DNA of 64,000 nucleotides from Microbacterium oxydans. Its GTDB lineage: Bacteria; Actinomycetota; Actinomycetes; Actinomycetales; Microbacteriaceae. The translations under genes and the position numbers were made by a program. Below the pieces are notes generated by a model. That model had not been told where the DNA came from. It searched no databases and saw nothing but the letters and a program-made list of their open reading frames with translations. Location: the NCBI RefSeq assembly GCF_000956405.1, contig NZ_JYIV01000014.1, forward strand, positions 1 to 64,000, written 5' to 3'. Below, one piece after another: positions 1-9,161 of the stretch (positions are counted from its first letter, which is position 1; every line of letters begins with the position of its first letter).

Positions 1-230
1 CGCTCGGGAGGCGACTCGAATCCTTCGGGATCAGCCCGCCGTGATGGGATGCGCGGGGAATCGCGGATCCGTTGACTGCACGGGTAATTGCCGGGCGCAC
101 CGCTTGTTGACGCGAAGTTCCCGTGCGCTCGGCAGGATCCCGTGTGCTCGGCGAGATCCTGCGGGCCAGGCGCGAAGCCCGAACCGCCCCGATTTGGGGG
201 AGCAGTCGGGATGCCGGAGTTATGGGGAAC
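1..230. other. Intergenic upstream of rplJ leader
   Basis: I see no credible gene in the first 230 bases. The short open frames here lack ribosome binding sites and recognisable protein sequence. Two imperfect copies of a GTGCTCGG-type segment with GGATCC or AGATCC lie at about 123-165. The stretch probably holds the promoter of the rplJ-rplL operon, but I cannot place it with confidence. Confidence 0.4.
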
Positions 231-413
231 CGAAGACCGCTGGTCATCGTGTGCGCGTGAGTGCACAGGATCGAAGCTCTGCAAAGCAGGGGCCCGCGCA
301 GGACACGAACTTTCCAAAGCTCCGTGCGCTTGCGCCGGAGCTTTTCTCTTTGCAGGTGGTCCAGGTCGGCGCCTCACCACCGTGCGGCGCCTCGTACACA
401 CCAAGGAGTGACC
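231..413 (+). promoter_or_regulatory. L10 leader (ribosomal protein autoregulation)
   Basis: This untranslated leader sits directly before rplJ. It contains a 9-bp perfect stem (AAAGCTCCG at 316-324 with CGGAGCTTT at 336-344) whose 3' arm runs into a pyrimidine-rich TTTTCTCTTT tract. Such a stem is the usual attenuator element of the L10 leader, where excess L10(L12)4 complex binds the mRNA and limits its own synthesis. The seen part is the stem and the position. The assignment to the L10 leader family is from context, and the exact 5' end is a guess. Confidence 0.65.
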
Positions 414-902
414 ATGGCGCAGAAGGATGCATCGGTCGCCGAGCTCACGAAGTCATTCGAGAACTCGACTGCCGTTCTGCTGACCGAGTACCGCGGTCTG
501 ACGGTTGCCCAGCTCAAGGAGCTGCGCAACAGCATCCGTCAGGACGCTGAGTACGCCGTGGTGAAGAACACGCTGACCAAGATCGCCGCCAACAAGGCTG
601 GCATCTCCGCGCTGGACGACGACCTCAAGGGTCCGTCGGCTGTCGCGTTCGTGCACGGTGACTTCGTCGCCACCGCCAAGGCTCTGCGTGACTTCGCCAA
701 GGCCAACCCGCTTCTCGTGATCAAGTCCGGCATCTTCGAGGGCAACGCCCTCACCGCGGACGAGGTCAACAAGTACGCCGCGCTGGAGAGCCGTGAGGTT
801 CTGCTGGCGAAGGCTGCGGGCATGATGAAGGCGACGATGGGCAAGGCCGCGGCCACCATCGATGCTCTTCGCGAAAAGCTGGAGACCGCAGAGGCCGCGT
901 AA
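414..902 (+). CDS. rplJ: 50S ribosomal protein L10
   Basis: 162 aa, usual length for L10. It begins [15 protein letters not shown] and carries the family's [13 protein letters not shown] segment near residues 27-39, followed by the [10 protein letters not shown] region. L10 forms the base of the ribosomal stalk; its C-terminal helix (ending [11 protein letters not shown]) binds L7/L12 dimers, whose gene follows 48 bases downstream. The ATG at 414 is preceded by AAGGAG (403-408), which fixes the start. Expression is probably controlled by the upstream leader. Ordinary core gene. Confidence 0.98.
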   Translation: MAQKDASVAELTKSFENSTAVLLTEYRGLTVAQLKELRNSIRQDAEYAVVKNTLTKIAANKAGISALDDDLKGPSAVAFVHGDFVATAKALRDFAKANPLLVIKSGIFEGNALTADEVNKYAALESREVLLAKAAGMMKATMGKAAATIDALREKLETAEAA

Positions 903-950
903 GCGACCGGCGATCTCGTCTACAAACCCCATCTATCTAGGAGATACATC

Positions 951-1334
951 ATGGCGAAGCTTTCCACCGAGGAACTGCTCGAGCAGTTCGCCGGCCTGAC
1001 CCTCATCGAGCTCAACGACTTCGTGAAGGCGTTCGAGGAGAAGTTCGAGGTCACCGCTGCCGCTCCCGTCGCCGTCGCCGGCGCTGCGGGTGGCGCAGGT
1101 GCCGCTGAGGCCGAGGAAGAGAAGGACTCCTTCGACGTCATCCTCGAGGCTGCTGGCGACAAGAAGATCCAGGTCATCAAGACCGTCCGCGAGCTCACCT
1201 CGCTGGGTCTCGGCGAGGCCAAGGCTGTCGTCGACGGTGCCCCGAAGGCCGTCCTCGAGGGCGCCAACAAGGAGACCGCCGAGAAGGCCAAGGCTGCTCT
1301 CGAAGAGGCAGGCGCAACGGTTACCCTCAAGTAA
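951..1334 (+). CDS. rplL: 50S ribosomal protein L7/L12
   Basis: 127 aa. The N-terminal dimerisation domain (about 1-35) is followed by an Ala/Gly-rich hinge (about 36-55, including [17 protein letters not shown]) and the C-terminal domain with [20 protein letters not shown], the factor-binding surface for EF-Tu, EF-G and IF2. TAGGAGAT lies just before the ATG. Co-transcribed with rplJ and followed by a strong hairpin terminator. Confidence 0.98.
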   Translation: MAKLSTEELLEQFAGLTLIELNDFVKAFEEKFEVTAAAPVAVAGAAGGAGAAEAEEEKDSFDVILEAAGDKKIQVIKTVRELTSLGLGEAKAVVDGAPKAVLEGANKETAEKAKAALEEAGATVTLK

Positions 1335-1360
1335 TCGCGACGCTCACGCGTTTCTGATCG

Positions 1361-1387
1361 AAGGCCCCGGGTTCGCCCGGGGCCTTC
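1361..1387 (+). terminator. Hairpin terminator of rplJ-rplL
   Basis: An 11-bp perfect stem, AAGGCCCCGGG and its complement, closes a TTCG tetraloop 26 bases after the rplL stop. There is no long T tract, which is common in high-GC actinobacteria. Confidence 0.8.
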
Positions 1388-1500
1388 GTGCATTCCATGG
1401 CTGCGCGTTCCCGGCGTTCCACACGTTCCCGGTCGCCCGCACCGGTCTCCGTCACGGCGCCCCGCAGGTCTCGACGCTGCCATGTCGTCGCCCTGCGAGC

Positions 1501-2505
1501 TCAGCGCGGGGGAGCCGTGGAGCTGCGAACCACGAGGGCGGATGCGGCGTCGACACGCTCGAGTGGAGCGTCCGGGTCCTCCATCTGTCTGGTCAGCAGA
1601 CGAACGGCCTCATGGCCCTGGTCGCGGGGCGACTGTCCGATCGTGGTCAGAGCGAACATGTCGGCGTGTTCGTGGTCGTCTATGCCGACGACGCTGAGTT
1701 CCGTCGGCACGGCGATCCCCAGCCGTCGGGCCGCGATGATCGCGCCGATCGCCGCCTCGTCGCACACTCCGACGATCGCGGTCGGACGACCGCGTCGATC
1801 GCCGAGCAGCCCGGCCGCAGCCGTATAGCCGCCGGGCATGGTCGGGGCCGCGCCAGCGATGCGGGCGCGTCCCGAGAGACCCGCGGCCTGCAGGGCGCCC
1901 CGGTAGCCGTCGAGTCGCTGTGCATCGCCGAAGCTCAGCTCCGCCGCATCCGTCGATCCGCCGACGAAGGCGATGTCGGTGTGTCCGAGCTCGATGAGGT
2001 GCTCGGTGGCGATGCGCGCAGCGGCGGTGTCGTCGATCGAGACGGCGCTCGATCCCTCGCTGTAGGGCCCCACGCTGACGAGCGGACGCCCCGTCTGCTG
2101 CAGCCGCTCGAGTTCACGGGCGCTCGGTTGGATGCCGACGGCGATGATGCCGTCGAAGCGGCGGCCCGGGAGAACATTCTCGAACAGTCGCTCTCTGGTC
2201 GTCGATCCCTCGGGCACCCCGTACAGCGACAGGTCGTAGTCGAGGGCGAAGAGCGACTCCTGCACTCCCGCGAGCAACTCGGCGAAGAACCACCGGTCCA
2301 CGGGCGGCATGACGATCCCGACGGTCCGGGTGCGTCCCGTCGCCAGGCTCGTCGCAGATGAGTGGGCGACGTAGGAGAGTTCGCGCGCAGCGTCCGCGAC
2401 GCGCTGCCTGGTGCCTTCCGACACGTAGCCGCGGCCGCTCAGCGCGCGGCTCGCGGTGGCCTTCGACACGCCAGCACGTGACGCGACGTCCGCGATCGTG
2501 CTCAT
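1501..2505 (-). CDS. LacI-family transcriptional regulator
   Basis: 334 aa. N-terminal lambda-repressor-like helix-turn-helix (residues 1-50; TIADVASRAGVSKATASRAL) followed by a periplasmic-binding-like sugar sensor domain containing PGRRFDGIIAVG and SVVGIDDHEHADMFALTTIGQ. A GAGGAGG box lies 5-6 bases before the ATG. It is divergent from the sugar ABC operon, and two GGAAnCGGTTCC palindromes stand in between, so it most likely represses that operon and perhaps itself. The inducer is unknown; by neighbourhood it should be an imported oligosaccharide or a derivative. Confidence 0.93.
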   Translation of the reverse strand: MSTIADVASRAGVSKATASRALSGRGYVSEGTRQRVADAARELSYVAHSSATSLATGRTRTVGIVMPPVDRWFFAELLAGVQESLFALDYDLSLYGVPEGSTTRERLFENVLPGRRFDGIIAVGIQPSARELERLQQTGRPLVSVGPYSEGSSAVSIDDTAAARIATEHLIELGHTDIAFVGGSTDAAELSFGDAQRLDGYRGALQAAGLSGRARIAGAAPTMPGGYTAAAGLLGDRRGRPTAIVGVCDEAAIGAIIAARRLGIAVPTELSVVGIDDHEHADMFALTTIGQSPRDQGHEAVRLLTRQMEDPDAPLERVDAASALVVRSSTAPPR

Positions 2506-2592
2506 CGGTCCTCCTCGACCTGATCACGCGGATGCGTGGACCCGGCGCAGGGTGCGCGCCGCGTCACAGCGTAGCCGCCGGCACGCAAAAAA

Positions 2593-2604
2593 GGAACCGG
2601 TTCC
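2593..2604. promoter_or_regulatory. LacI-type operator, copy 1
   Basis: Perfect 12-bp palindrome GGAACCGGTTCC, 88 bases upstream of the divergent LacI-family gene. The central CG and the GAACCGGTTC core match typical LacI/GalR operators. Confidence 0.7.
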
Positions 2605-2716
2605 AGGCGTTCAACGAGGGAGCGCTCCCATGCACGGCTGGCAAGCGCCGCGAATGGTTGCGAGCTTGTGACCCTAGCGTGTTGTGCGGTGATGCTGATC
2701 GCCAGTAGGTTGGCCT

Positions 2717-2728
2717 GGAATCGGTTCC
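2717..2728. promoter_or_regulatory. LacI-type operator, copy 2
   Basis: GGAATCGGTTCC, differing by one base from the perfect palindrome at 2593 and centred 124 bases away. It is the nearer site to the sugar-binding protein gene, so it probably blocks that promoter. The paired sites could allow looping. Confidence 0.65.
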
Positions 2729-2791
2729 CTAACGACGCCCCGGGGTGGCATCGCACCAGCCGGGAACCTGTACTCGAAGAGGAGAATTCAC

Positions 2792-4108
2792 ATGGCTCTG
2801 TCACAGCGTTCCCGGCGTTACGCGCCGCTCGCCCTGCTGGGGGTCGCGGGCATCGCGCTCGCCGGATGCGGGGCTCCCGGTGGAGCACCGAGCACCGGGG
2901 GAGGTGACGGAGGCGATGCCACCGTCACGATCTACGGAACGATCGTCGACGATGAGGCGAAGCTCCTCCAGGAGTCCTGGAAGGACTGGGCCGACGAGAA
3001 CGGCATCACGATCAAGTACGAGGGCAGCCAGGACTTCGAGACGCAGCTCGGCACCCGCGCACAGGGCGGCAACCCGCCGGACATCGCGATCTTCCCGCAG
3101 CCGGGTCTGTTCAAGGACTTCGCCGACCGTGACTACCTGAAGCCCGCTCCGGAAGCGGTCGAGAAGAACGCCAACGAGTACTGGACCGAGGACTGGGTCA
3201 ACTACGGCACGGTCGACGGCACCTTCTACGGCGCCCCGCTCATGGCCAACGTCAAGGGGTGGATCTGGTACTCGCCCGCGAAGTTCAAGGAATGGGGCGT
3301 CGAGGTTCCGACCACGCTCGACGAGATGAGCGCCCTCACCGACACGATCCAGGCTGCGACGGGCACCCCCGCCTGGTGCGCCGGCTTCGAGTCGGGCACC
3401 GCGACCGGTTGGCCGGGGACGGACTGGGTCGAGGACTACGTGCTGCGTCAGTCGGGGCCGGACGTCTACGACCAGTGGGTCACCAACGAGGTCAAGTTCA
3501 CCGACCCGCAGATCAAGCAAGCGTTCGACTCGGTCGGCGAGATCCTGCTGAACCCGACGAACGTGAACGCCGGCTTCGGTGACGTCCGCTCGATCAACTC
3601 CACCGCGTTCGGTGACGTCGCGCCCAAGCTCGCCGGTGGCGAGTGCGCGCTGACCCACCAGGCCTCGTTCCTCTCGGGCTTCTTCCCCGACGGCACGAAG
3701 ATCGCGGAGGACGGCGACGTCTGGGCCTTCATGCTCCCGGGTGAGACCGCGGACGACAAGGCCGTGACCGGCGCGGGTGAGATCGTCGGAGCCTTCAGCG
3801 ACTCCGAGGCCACGCAGAAGGTGCTCGAGTACCTCTCCAGCCCCGAGTGGGCGAACAGCCGCGTCAGCCTCGGCGGCGTGACCTCGGCCAACAACGGGCT
3901 CGACCCCGCGAACGCGAAGGACCCGATCCTGCAGGAGACCATCAAGATCCTCCAGGACCCGGACACCACCTTCCGCTTCGACGCGTCCGACCTGATGCCG
4001 GGTGCCGTCGGCGCCGGCACGTTCTGGAAGGGCATCGTCGCCTGGGTCAACGGCACACCCACGGACGACGTCCTCACGCAGATCCAGACGGGCTGGCCCG
4101 CCAGCTGA
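2792..4108 (+). CDS. Sugar ABC transporter substrate-binding lipoprotein
   Basis: 438 aa. Signal peptide with an RR pair, a hydrophobic stretch and a lipobox LAGC at about residues 23-26, so the mature protein is a membrane-anchored lipoprotein. The body looks like CUT1 extracellular solute-binding proteins (family 1) of the alpha-glucoside AglE group, for example RAQGGNPPDIAIFPQPG and the PLMANVKGWIWYSP region. GAGGAG lies 6 bases before the ATG. First gene of an operon with two permeases. No ATPase is encoded nearby, so a shared MsiK-type ATPase elsewhere is expected. Substrate assignment to alpha-glucosides is an inference. Confidence 0.9.
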   Translation: MALSQRSRRYAPLALLGVAGIALAGCGAPGGAPSTGGGDGGDATVTIYGTIVDDEAKLLQESWKDWADENGITIKYEGSQDFETQLGTRAQGGNPPDIAIFPQPGLFKDFADRDYLKPAPEAVEKNANEYWTEDWVNYGTVDGTFYGAPLMANVKGWIWYSPAKFKEWGVEVPTTLDEMSALTDTIQAATGTPAWCAGFESGTATGWPGTDWVEDYVLRQSGPDVYDQWVTNEVKFTDPQIKQAFDSVGEILLNPTNVNAGFGDVRSINSTAFGDVAPKLAGGECALTHQASFLSGFFPDGTKIAEDGDVWAFMLPGETADDKAVTGAGEIVGAFSDSEATQKVLEYLSSPEWANSRVSLGGVTSANNGLDPANAKDPILQETIKILQDPDTTFRFDASDLMPGAVGAGTFWKGIVAWVNGTPTDDVLTQIQTGWPAS

Positions 4109-4115
4109 TAGACGG

Positions 4116-4145
4116 GGAGGGCTGCCCTCTGGGAGGCAGCCCTCC
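4116..4145 (+). other. Intra-operon stem-loop
   Basis: Perfect 11-bp stem GGAGGGCTGCC / GGCAGCCCTCC with an 8-base loop, immediately after the binding-protein stop and before the permeases. It has no T tract. Such stem-loops commonly stabilise the binding-protein mRNA or partly terminate transcription, so that binding protein exceeds permease. Confidence 0.65.
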
Positions 4146-4210
4146 TCATCTCTCGACGCCGCACGCCGATGCGCGGTCGTCGTTACGCTCCGCGTGATGA
4201 AGGGGAATCC

Positions 4211-5350
4211 GTGAACGCGACTATTTTCTTCCAGTGGATCGGCTCGCTCCCGCCGATCCTGCAGGCGGTCGCCGTCGTCATCGCATTCGCGGTGGTCGTG
4301 GCACTGATCCTGTTCCTCGTGGACATCGCTCCACGCAGGGGAGCGCTGTACACCGGCATCCGGCTGGCGATGTGCCTACTCATCCCGTTCGCCGTGATGT
4401 GGTTCTTCAACTCCTACTACTGGGCGATGGGAGTGGCTGTCGCGGTCGGAGCTCTGTTCTTCTGGCTGGACTATCGATCACGCGACGGCGCCGGCTATCT
4501 GATCCAGCTCGTCGCCTTCATGGCACCTGCCATCCTGCTTCTGCTCGTCGGCCTGATCCTGCCGTCGATCCAGACGATGTATTCGTCCTTCCTGAACTCG
4601 TCGGGCAAGGACTTCGTCGGTTTCGCCAACTACCTGTGGATCTTCACTCAGTCCGACGGCATCACCTCGGTCGTCAACACGATCATCTGGGTGCTGCTCG
4701 TTCCGACCGTGTCGACCATCGTCGGTCTCGCCTATGCGGTGTTCATCGACCGCACCCGAGGCGAGAAGATCTACAAGGTCCTCGTGTTCATGCCCATGGC
4801 GATCTCGTTCGTCGGCGCCGGCATCATCTGGCGGTTCATGTACGAGTACCGCGGGCCCCAGTTCGAGCAGATCGGTCTGCTGAACCAGATCATGGTGTGG
4901 TTCGGCGGTGAGCCGCAGCAGTGGCTGCTGAACGAGCCGTGGAACACGCTGTTCCTGATCGTCGTGCTCATCTGGGTGCAGACCGGCTTCGCCATGGTGC
5001 TGCTGTCCGCGTCGATCAAGGGCGTGCCGCAGGAGCTGCTGGAAGCGGCGGAACTCGACGGTGCGAACGCCTGGGAGCGCTTCATCTCGGTGACGATCCC
5101 CTCCATCCGCCCCGCCCTGATCGTGGTGCTGACGACGATCTCCATCGCCTCGCTGAAGGTGTTCGACATCGTCAGGACGATGACCGCCGGCAACTACGGC
5201 ACCTCCGTGCTCGCGAACGAGATGTACACGCAGTTCTCGAAGTTCGAGGCCGGACGCAGTGCCGCGCTCTCCGTGATCCTGTTCATCCTGGTGCTGCCGA
5301 TCGTCATCTACAACGCACGCCAGATCAAGAAGCAGCGGGAGATCCGATGA
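4211..5350 (+). CDS. Sugar ABC transporter permease (AglF/MalF-like)
   Basis: 379 aa with about eight hydrophobic segments. The first two (roughly residues 10-75) are an N-terminal extension absent from many CUT1 permeases. The binding-protein-dependent inner-membrane motif, EAAxxxGAxxxxxFxxxxxP, is visible as EAAELDGANAWERFISVTIP near residue 280. The GTG at 4211 is chosen because AGGGGAA precedes it at 4201; an earlier in-frame start is possible. It overlaps the next permease by four bases (ATGA). Confidence 0.9.
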   Translation: MNATIFFQWIGSLPPILQAVAVVIAFAVVVALILFLVDIAPRRGALYTGIRLAMCLLIPFAVMWFFNSYYWAMGVAVAVGALFFWLDYRSRDGAGYLIQLVAFMAPAILLLLVGLILPSIQTMYSSFLNSSGKDFVGFANYLWIFTQSDGITSVVNTIIWVLLVPTVSTIVGLAYAVFIDRTRGEKIYKVLVFMPMAISFVGAGIIWRFMYEYRGPQFEQIGLLNQIMVWFGGEPQQWLLNEPWNTLFLIVVLIWVQTGFAMVLLSASIKGVPQELLEAAELDGANAWERFISVTIPSIRPALIVVLTTISIASLKVFDIVRTMTAGNYGTSVLANEMYTQFSKFEAGRSAALSVILFILVLPIVIYNARQIKKQREIR

Positions 5351-6309
5351 CCGACACCGTGAAGTCCGAAACCGCTGTCAGCACCCGCGCGATCACGACC
5401 GGAGGCGGCATCGAAGGCTCCGCCGGACGCGCTCGCAAGAAGCTGTCGCGCCCCTGGGCGTCCGTCGCCTCCATCGTGATCGCGGTGCTCTGGACGATCC
5501 CGACGCTCGGGCTGTTCATCTCCTCGTTCCGACCGCGCGATCAGATCCAGTCGAGCGGATGGTGGACGTTCTTCGCCGATCCGCAGGTGACGCTCGAGAA
5601 CTACGTCGACGTGCTGCAGTCGGGAACGACGCAGCTCACGATCCTGGAGTCGTTCGTCAACTCGATCGCGATCACGATCCCGGCCACGCTCGTGCCGCTG
5701 ATGATCGCCGCGATGGCTGCCTATGCGTTCGCGTGGATCGATTTCAAGGGCCGCAACGCGCTGTTCATCTTCGTGTTCGCCCTGCAGATCGTGCCGATCC
5801 AGATGGCGCTGGTACCGCTGCTGAGTTCGTTCTCGCGAGGGATCAACCTCTTCGGCCTCCAGGTCACGCAGCCGCTCGGAGCGTCGGACGGCTACGCGCA
5901 GGTGTGGATCGCGCACACCATGTTCGCTCTGCCGCTGGCGATCTACCTGCTGCACAACTTCATGTCGGAGATACCGGGGGAGATCATCGAGGCGGCCCGC
6001 GTCGACGGTGCGTCCCGCGGCCAGATCTTCTTCCGCGTGGTGCTGCCGCTGACGATGCCGGCGATCGCGTCCGTCGCGATCTTCCAGTTCCTGTGGGTCT
6101 GGAACGATCTTCTCGTCGGATTGGTGTTCGCGGATGGAGCTGCGGCGCCGATCACGAAGCTGCTGGCCGAGATCACCGGAACGAGAGGAAACGACTGGTA
6201 TCTGCTCACGGCGGGCGCCTTCGTGTCGATCATCGTGCCGCTGATCGTGTTCTTCGCTCTGCAGCGCTACTTCGTCCGCGGCCTGCTCGCGGGATCGACG
6301 AAGGGCTGA
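5347..6309 (+). CDS. Sugar ABC transporter permease (AglG/MalG-like)
   Basis: 320 aa, six predicted membrane segments after a roughly 35-residue cytoplasmic N-terminus. The EAA loop reads EAARVDGASRGQIFFRVVLP at about residues 217-236. Start codon overlaps the stop of the first permease, giving translational coupling. It forms the second half of the heterodimeric channel. A long inverted repeat follows the gene. Confidence 0.9.
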   Translation: MTDTVKSETAVSTRAITTGGGIEGSAGRARKKLSRPWASVASIVIAVLWTIPTLGLFISSFRPRDQIQSSGWWTFFADPQVTLENYVDVLQSGTTQLTILESFVNSIAITIPATLVPLMIAAMAAYAFAWIDFKGRNALFIFVFALQIVPIQMALVPLLSSFSRGINLFGLQVTQPLGASDGYAQVWIAHTMFALPLAIYLLHNFMSEIPGEIIEAARVDGASRGQIFFRVVLPLTMPAIASVAIFQFLWVWNDLLVGLVFADGAAAPITKLLAEITGTRGNDWYLLTAGAFVSIIVPLIVFFALQRYFVRGLLAGSTKG

Positions 6310-6339
6310 CGGGCGACACCGGGAGCCTCGCGAGAGAAC

Positions 6340-6382
6340 GGATGCCGCGGTCGGGTGCAACACAACCCCGGTCGCGGCATCC
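6340..6382 (+). terminator. Inverted repeat after sugar ABC operon
   Basis: GGATGCCGCGGTCGGGT is followed by a reverse-complementary arm ending CGCGGCATCC, with about 10 unpaired bases between the arms. It lies between the permease stop and the next gene, so termination is its likely role. No T tract is visible. Confidence 0.55.
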
Positions 6383-6401
6383 GCACGTCTACCCTGAAGT
6401 C

Positions 6402-7778
6402 ATGAAGTACGCAGACTCGATCGTCGACCTCGTCGGCGACACGCCCCTCGTGAAGCTGAATCACGTCACCGAGGGTGTGGCGTGCACGGTGCTCGTGAAG
6501 CTGGAGTACCTGAACCCCGGCGGGTCGTCGAAGGATCGCATCGCCGCGCGGATCATCGATGCCGCAGAGGCATCGGGCGATCTGAAGCCCGGGGGCACGA
6601 TCGTCGAGGCGACCAGCGGCAATACCGGAGTGGGGCTGGCGCTCGTCGCCCAGCAGCGCGGCTACAGCTGCGTCTTCGTGCTGCCGGACAAGGTCGGCGA
6701 GGACAAGATCGACGTGTTGCGGGCCTACGGCGCCGAGATCGTCGTGACGCCGACCTCGGTAGCCCCCGACAGTCCGGAGTCCTATTACAGCGTGAGCGAC
6801 CGGCTGGCACGCGAGATCCCCGGGGCGTTCAAGCCCAACCAGTACGAGAACCCGAACGGCCCACGCAGCCACTACGAGACGACGGGGCCGGAGATCTGGC
6901 GCGACACCGACGGCGAGGTCACCCACTTCGTCGCAGGAGTCGGCACGGGCGGCACGATCACAGGCACGGGTCGGTACCTGCGTGAGGTCTCGGACGGACG
7001 TGTGCGCATCGTCGGAGTCGACCCCGAGGGGAGCGTCTACAGCGGCGGGACCGGTCGCCCGTATCTGGTCGAGGGCGTGGGCGAGGACATCTGGCCCGGT
7101 GCCTACGATCCGACCGTGCCGCACGAGATCGTGGCGGTCGGCGACGCGGAGGCCTTCGCCATGACCCGACGGCTGGCCCGCGAGGAGGGCATCCTCGTCG
7201 GCGGATCCAGCGGCATGGCCGTGGTCGGTGCCCTGCGCGTCGCGCGGGATCTGCCCGCGGACGCTGTGGTGGTCGTGCTGCTCCCCGACGGCGGACGCGG
7301 CTACCTGGGCAAGATCTTCAACGACGGATGGATGCGCTCCTACGGCTTCAGCGAGCTGGAGGAGGGCGAGACCGTCGCCGATGTGCTCGCCGCACGCCCG
7401 TCACGACAGGGGGCGGGCATCCCCGACCTCGTGCACGCCCATCCGACGGACACCGTGCTCGAGGCCATCGGCATGATGACCGAGTACGACGTCTCGCAGC
7501 TGGTCGTGCTGAGCGCCGAGCCGCCCGTGATGATGGGTGAGGTGGTCGGCACCGTCGACGAGAAGGGACTGCTCGACCTCCTGTTCCGCGGTGAGGCGAA
7601 CGCGACCGACGCCGTGGGGGCGCACGTGGGAGAGAGGCTGCCGCTCGTCGGCATCCACACCTCGATCGCCCAGGCCAAGGCAGCGCTCGCGGATGCCGAC
7701 GCGCTGCTGGTGACCGAAGACGGCAAGCCGCACACGGTGCTCACGCGTCAGGATCTGCTGGCGTACCTGTCACGCTGA
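6402..7778 (+). CDS. cbs: Cystathionine beta-synthase
   Basis: 458 aa. PLP-dependent fold-type II catalytic domain (1-325) with the Schiff-base lysine in PGGSSKDRIAAR (Lys44) and the phosphate loop VEATSGNTGVG. Two CBS domains fill the C-terminus (about 335-458). The enzyme condenses serine with homocysteine to cystathionine; O-acetylserine sulfhydrylases lack the CBS tail, which supports the call. The next gene encodes the partner enzyme, so the pair supports transsulfuration between cysteine and methionine. Start ATG at 6402 gives the usual N-terminus MKYADSIVDLVGDTPLV. Confidence 0.93.
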   Translation: MKYADSIVDLVGDTPLVKLNHVTEGVACTVLVKLEYLNPGGSSKDRIAARIIDAAEASGDLKPGGTIVEATSGNTGVGLALVAQQRGYSCVFVLPDKVGEDKIDVLRAYGAEIVVTPTSVAPDSPESYYSVSDRLAREIPGAFKPNQYENPNGPRSHYETTGPEIWRDTDGEVTHFVAGVGTGGTITGTGRYLREVSDGRVRIVGVDPEGSVYSGGTGRPYLVEGVGEDIWPGAYDPTVPHEIVAVGDAEAFAMTRRLAREEGILVGGSSGMAVVGALRVARDLPADAVVVVLLPDGGRGYLGKIFNDGWMRSYGFSELEEGETVADVLAARPSRQGAGIPDLVHAHPTDTVLEAIGMMTEYDVSQLVVLSAEPPVMMGEVVGTVDEKGLLDLLFRGEANATDAVGAHVGERLPLVGIHTSIAQAKAALADADALLVTEDGKPHTVLTRQDLLAYLSR

Positions 7779-7854
7779 GGGAAGCCGGGATGCCGCCTGA
7801 CCCGGGACGTAACCGGAAGGCCGTCCCCGCGAGGGCGCACGTAGGCTGAGAGAC

Positions 7855-9009
7855 ATGTCCGATCACGCCTTCGCCACCCGAGCCATCCACGCAGGACAAG
7901 CGCCAGACCCCGTCACGGGCGCCATCATCCCGCCGATCTACCAGTCCTCGACGCACGTGCAGGACAGCGTCGGCGGCCTGCGCTCCGGGTACGAGTACAA
8001 CCGCGCGGGAAACCCCACGCGTTCCTCGCTCGAGACGCAGCTCGCGGCTCTCGAGGGAGGTGCGAGCGCGCTGTCGTTCGCCTCGGGGCTCGCGGCGGAG
8101 GACGCGCTGCTGCGCGGGATCCTCAAGCCGGGGGACCACGTCCTGCTCGGCAACGATGTGTACGGCGGAACCTACCGGCTCCTGACCCGGGTGCTGGCAC
8201 CCTGGGGCATCGAGACCACGACGGTCGAGCTCGCCGACATCGACGCGCTCCGTGCCGCCATCCGCCCCGAGACGAAGATCGTCTGGCTGGAGACCCCGAG
8301 CAATCCGCTCCTGAAGATCGTCGACATCGCCCAGATCGCCGAGGTCGCCCATGCGGCGGGTCTCACGGTCGTCGTCGACAACACCTTCGCCTCGCCGGCG
8401 CTGCAGCAGCCGCTCTCGCTCGGCGCCGATGTGGTCGTGCACTCCACCACCAAGTACCTGGGCGGCCACTCGGACGTGCTCGGCGGTGCGGTCGTGTTCG
8501 CCGACGATCGGTTCTTCGAGCAGGTGAAGTTCCAGCAGTTCGCGGTCGGTGCCGTCTCCGCCCCGCTGGACGCCTGGCTCACGACCCGCGGTATCAAGAC
8601 CCTCGCCCTGCGGATGCGTCAGCACTCCGAGAACGCGCAGGCCATCGCCGAGTGGGCGCAGGCGCGTCCGGAGTTCGCGCAGGTGTACTTCCCCGGGCTC
8701 GCCTCGCACCCCGGCCACGAGATCGCGGCGAAGCAGATGAGCGCCTTCGGCGGGATGCTGTCGTTCGGTCTCGCCGCCGGCGCCGATGCGGCACGCGCCT
8801 TCGTCGAGAGCACCTCGGTGTTCCAGCTCGCGGAGTCGCTCGGCGGTGTCGAGTCCCTGATCGGATATCCGCCGGACATGACCCATGCATCCGTGCGGGG
8901 CACCGAGCTCGCCGTCCCGGAGAACATCGTGCGACTCTCTGTGGGTATCGAAGACGTGGGAGACCTGATCACCGACCTCGAGCAGGCGCTCGATCGCGTC
9001 GCGCGCTGA
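7855..9009 (+). CDS. metB: Cystathionine gamma-synthase / gamma-lyase
   Basis: 384 aa Cys/Met metabolism PLP enzyme (fold type I). The PLP lysine lies in HSTTKYLGGHSD (Lys200); substrate-binding segments include YEYNRAGNPTR and WLETPSNPLLKI. It lies 76 bases after cystathionine beta-synthase. Family members are hard to separate by eye: gamma-synthase (MetB) and gamma-lyase are close, and neighbouring beta-synthase would suit a lyase too. A hairpin follows the stop. Confidence 0.88.
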   Translation: MSDHAFATRAIHAGQAPDPVTGAIIPPIYQSSTHVQDSVGGLRSGYEYNRAGNPTRSSLETQLAALEGGASALSFASGLAAEDALLRGILKPGDHVLLGNDVYGGTYRLLTRVLAPWGIETTTVELADIDALRAAIRPETKIVWLETPSNPLLKIVDIAQIAEVAHAAGLTVVVDNTFASPALQQPLSLGADVVVHSTTKYLGGHSDVLGGAVVFADDRFFEQVKFQQFAVGAVSAPLDAWLTTRGIKTLALRMRQHSENAQAIAEWAQARPEFAQVYFPGLASHPGHEIAAKQMSAFGGMLSFGLAAGADAARAFVESTSVFQLAESLGGVESLIGYPPDMTHASVRGTELAVPENIVRLSVGIEDVGDLITDLEQALDRVAR

Positions 9010-9025
9010 CGGGACCGACTCCGAG

Positions 9026-9054
9026 ACGCACCTCCGCGAATCGCGGGGGTGCGT
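9026..9054 (+). terminator. Hairpin terminator after metB
   Basis: ACGCACCTCCGCG pairs with CGCGGGGGTGCGT around a short AAT loop, with one G-T pair, followed by TCT. It begins 17 bases after the stop codon. Confidence 0.75.
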
Positions 9055-9161
9055 TCTCCGTCCTCCCGTGGACGGACCGGGGCGGGACGGCGGTAGCATG
9101 GGGGGTTCCCCCGGCCGAAACGATTCGACCGATGCACCCCCCTGAACTCTGGAAGGACGTC

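Noticed and set aside
6310..6401. SAM or other riboswitch before cystathionine beta-synthase
   Set aside because: Only a simple inverted repeat is seen; no multi-helix junction or known conserved core.
8652..9161. Long upstream extension of the MFS exporter frame over the metB gene
   Set aside because: It would overlap a well-supported gene in another frame. The extension reads as Arg-rich out-of-frame sequence, and a good RBS stands before GTG 9162.
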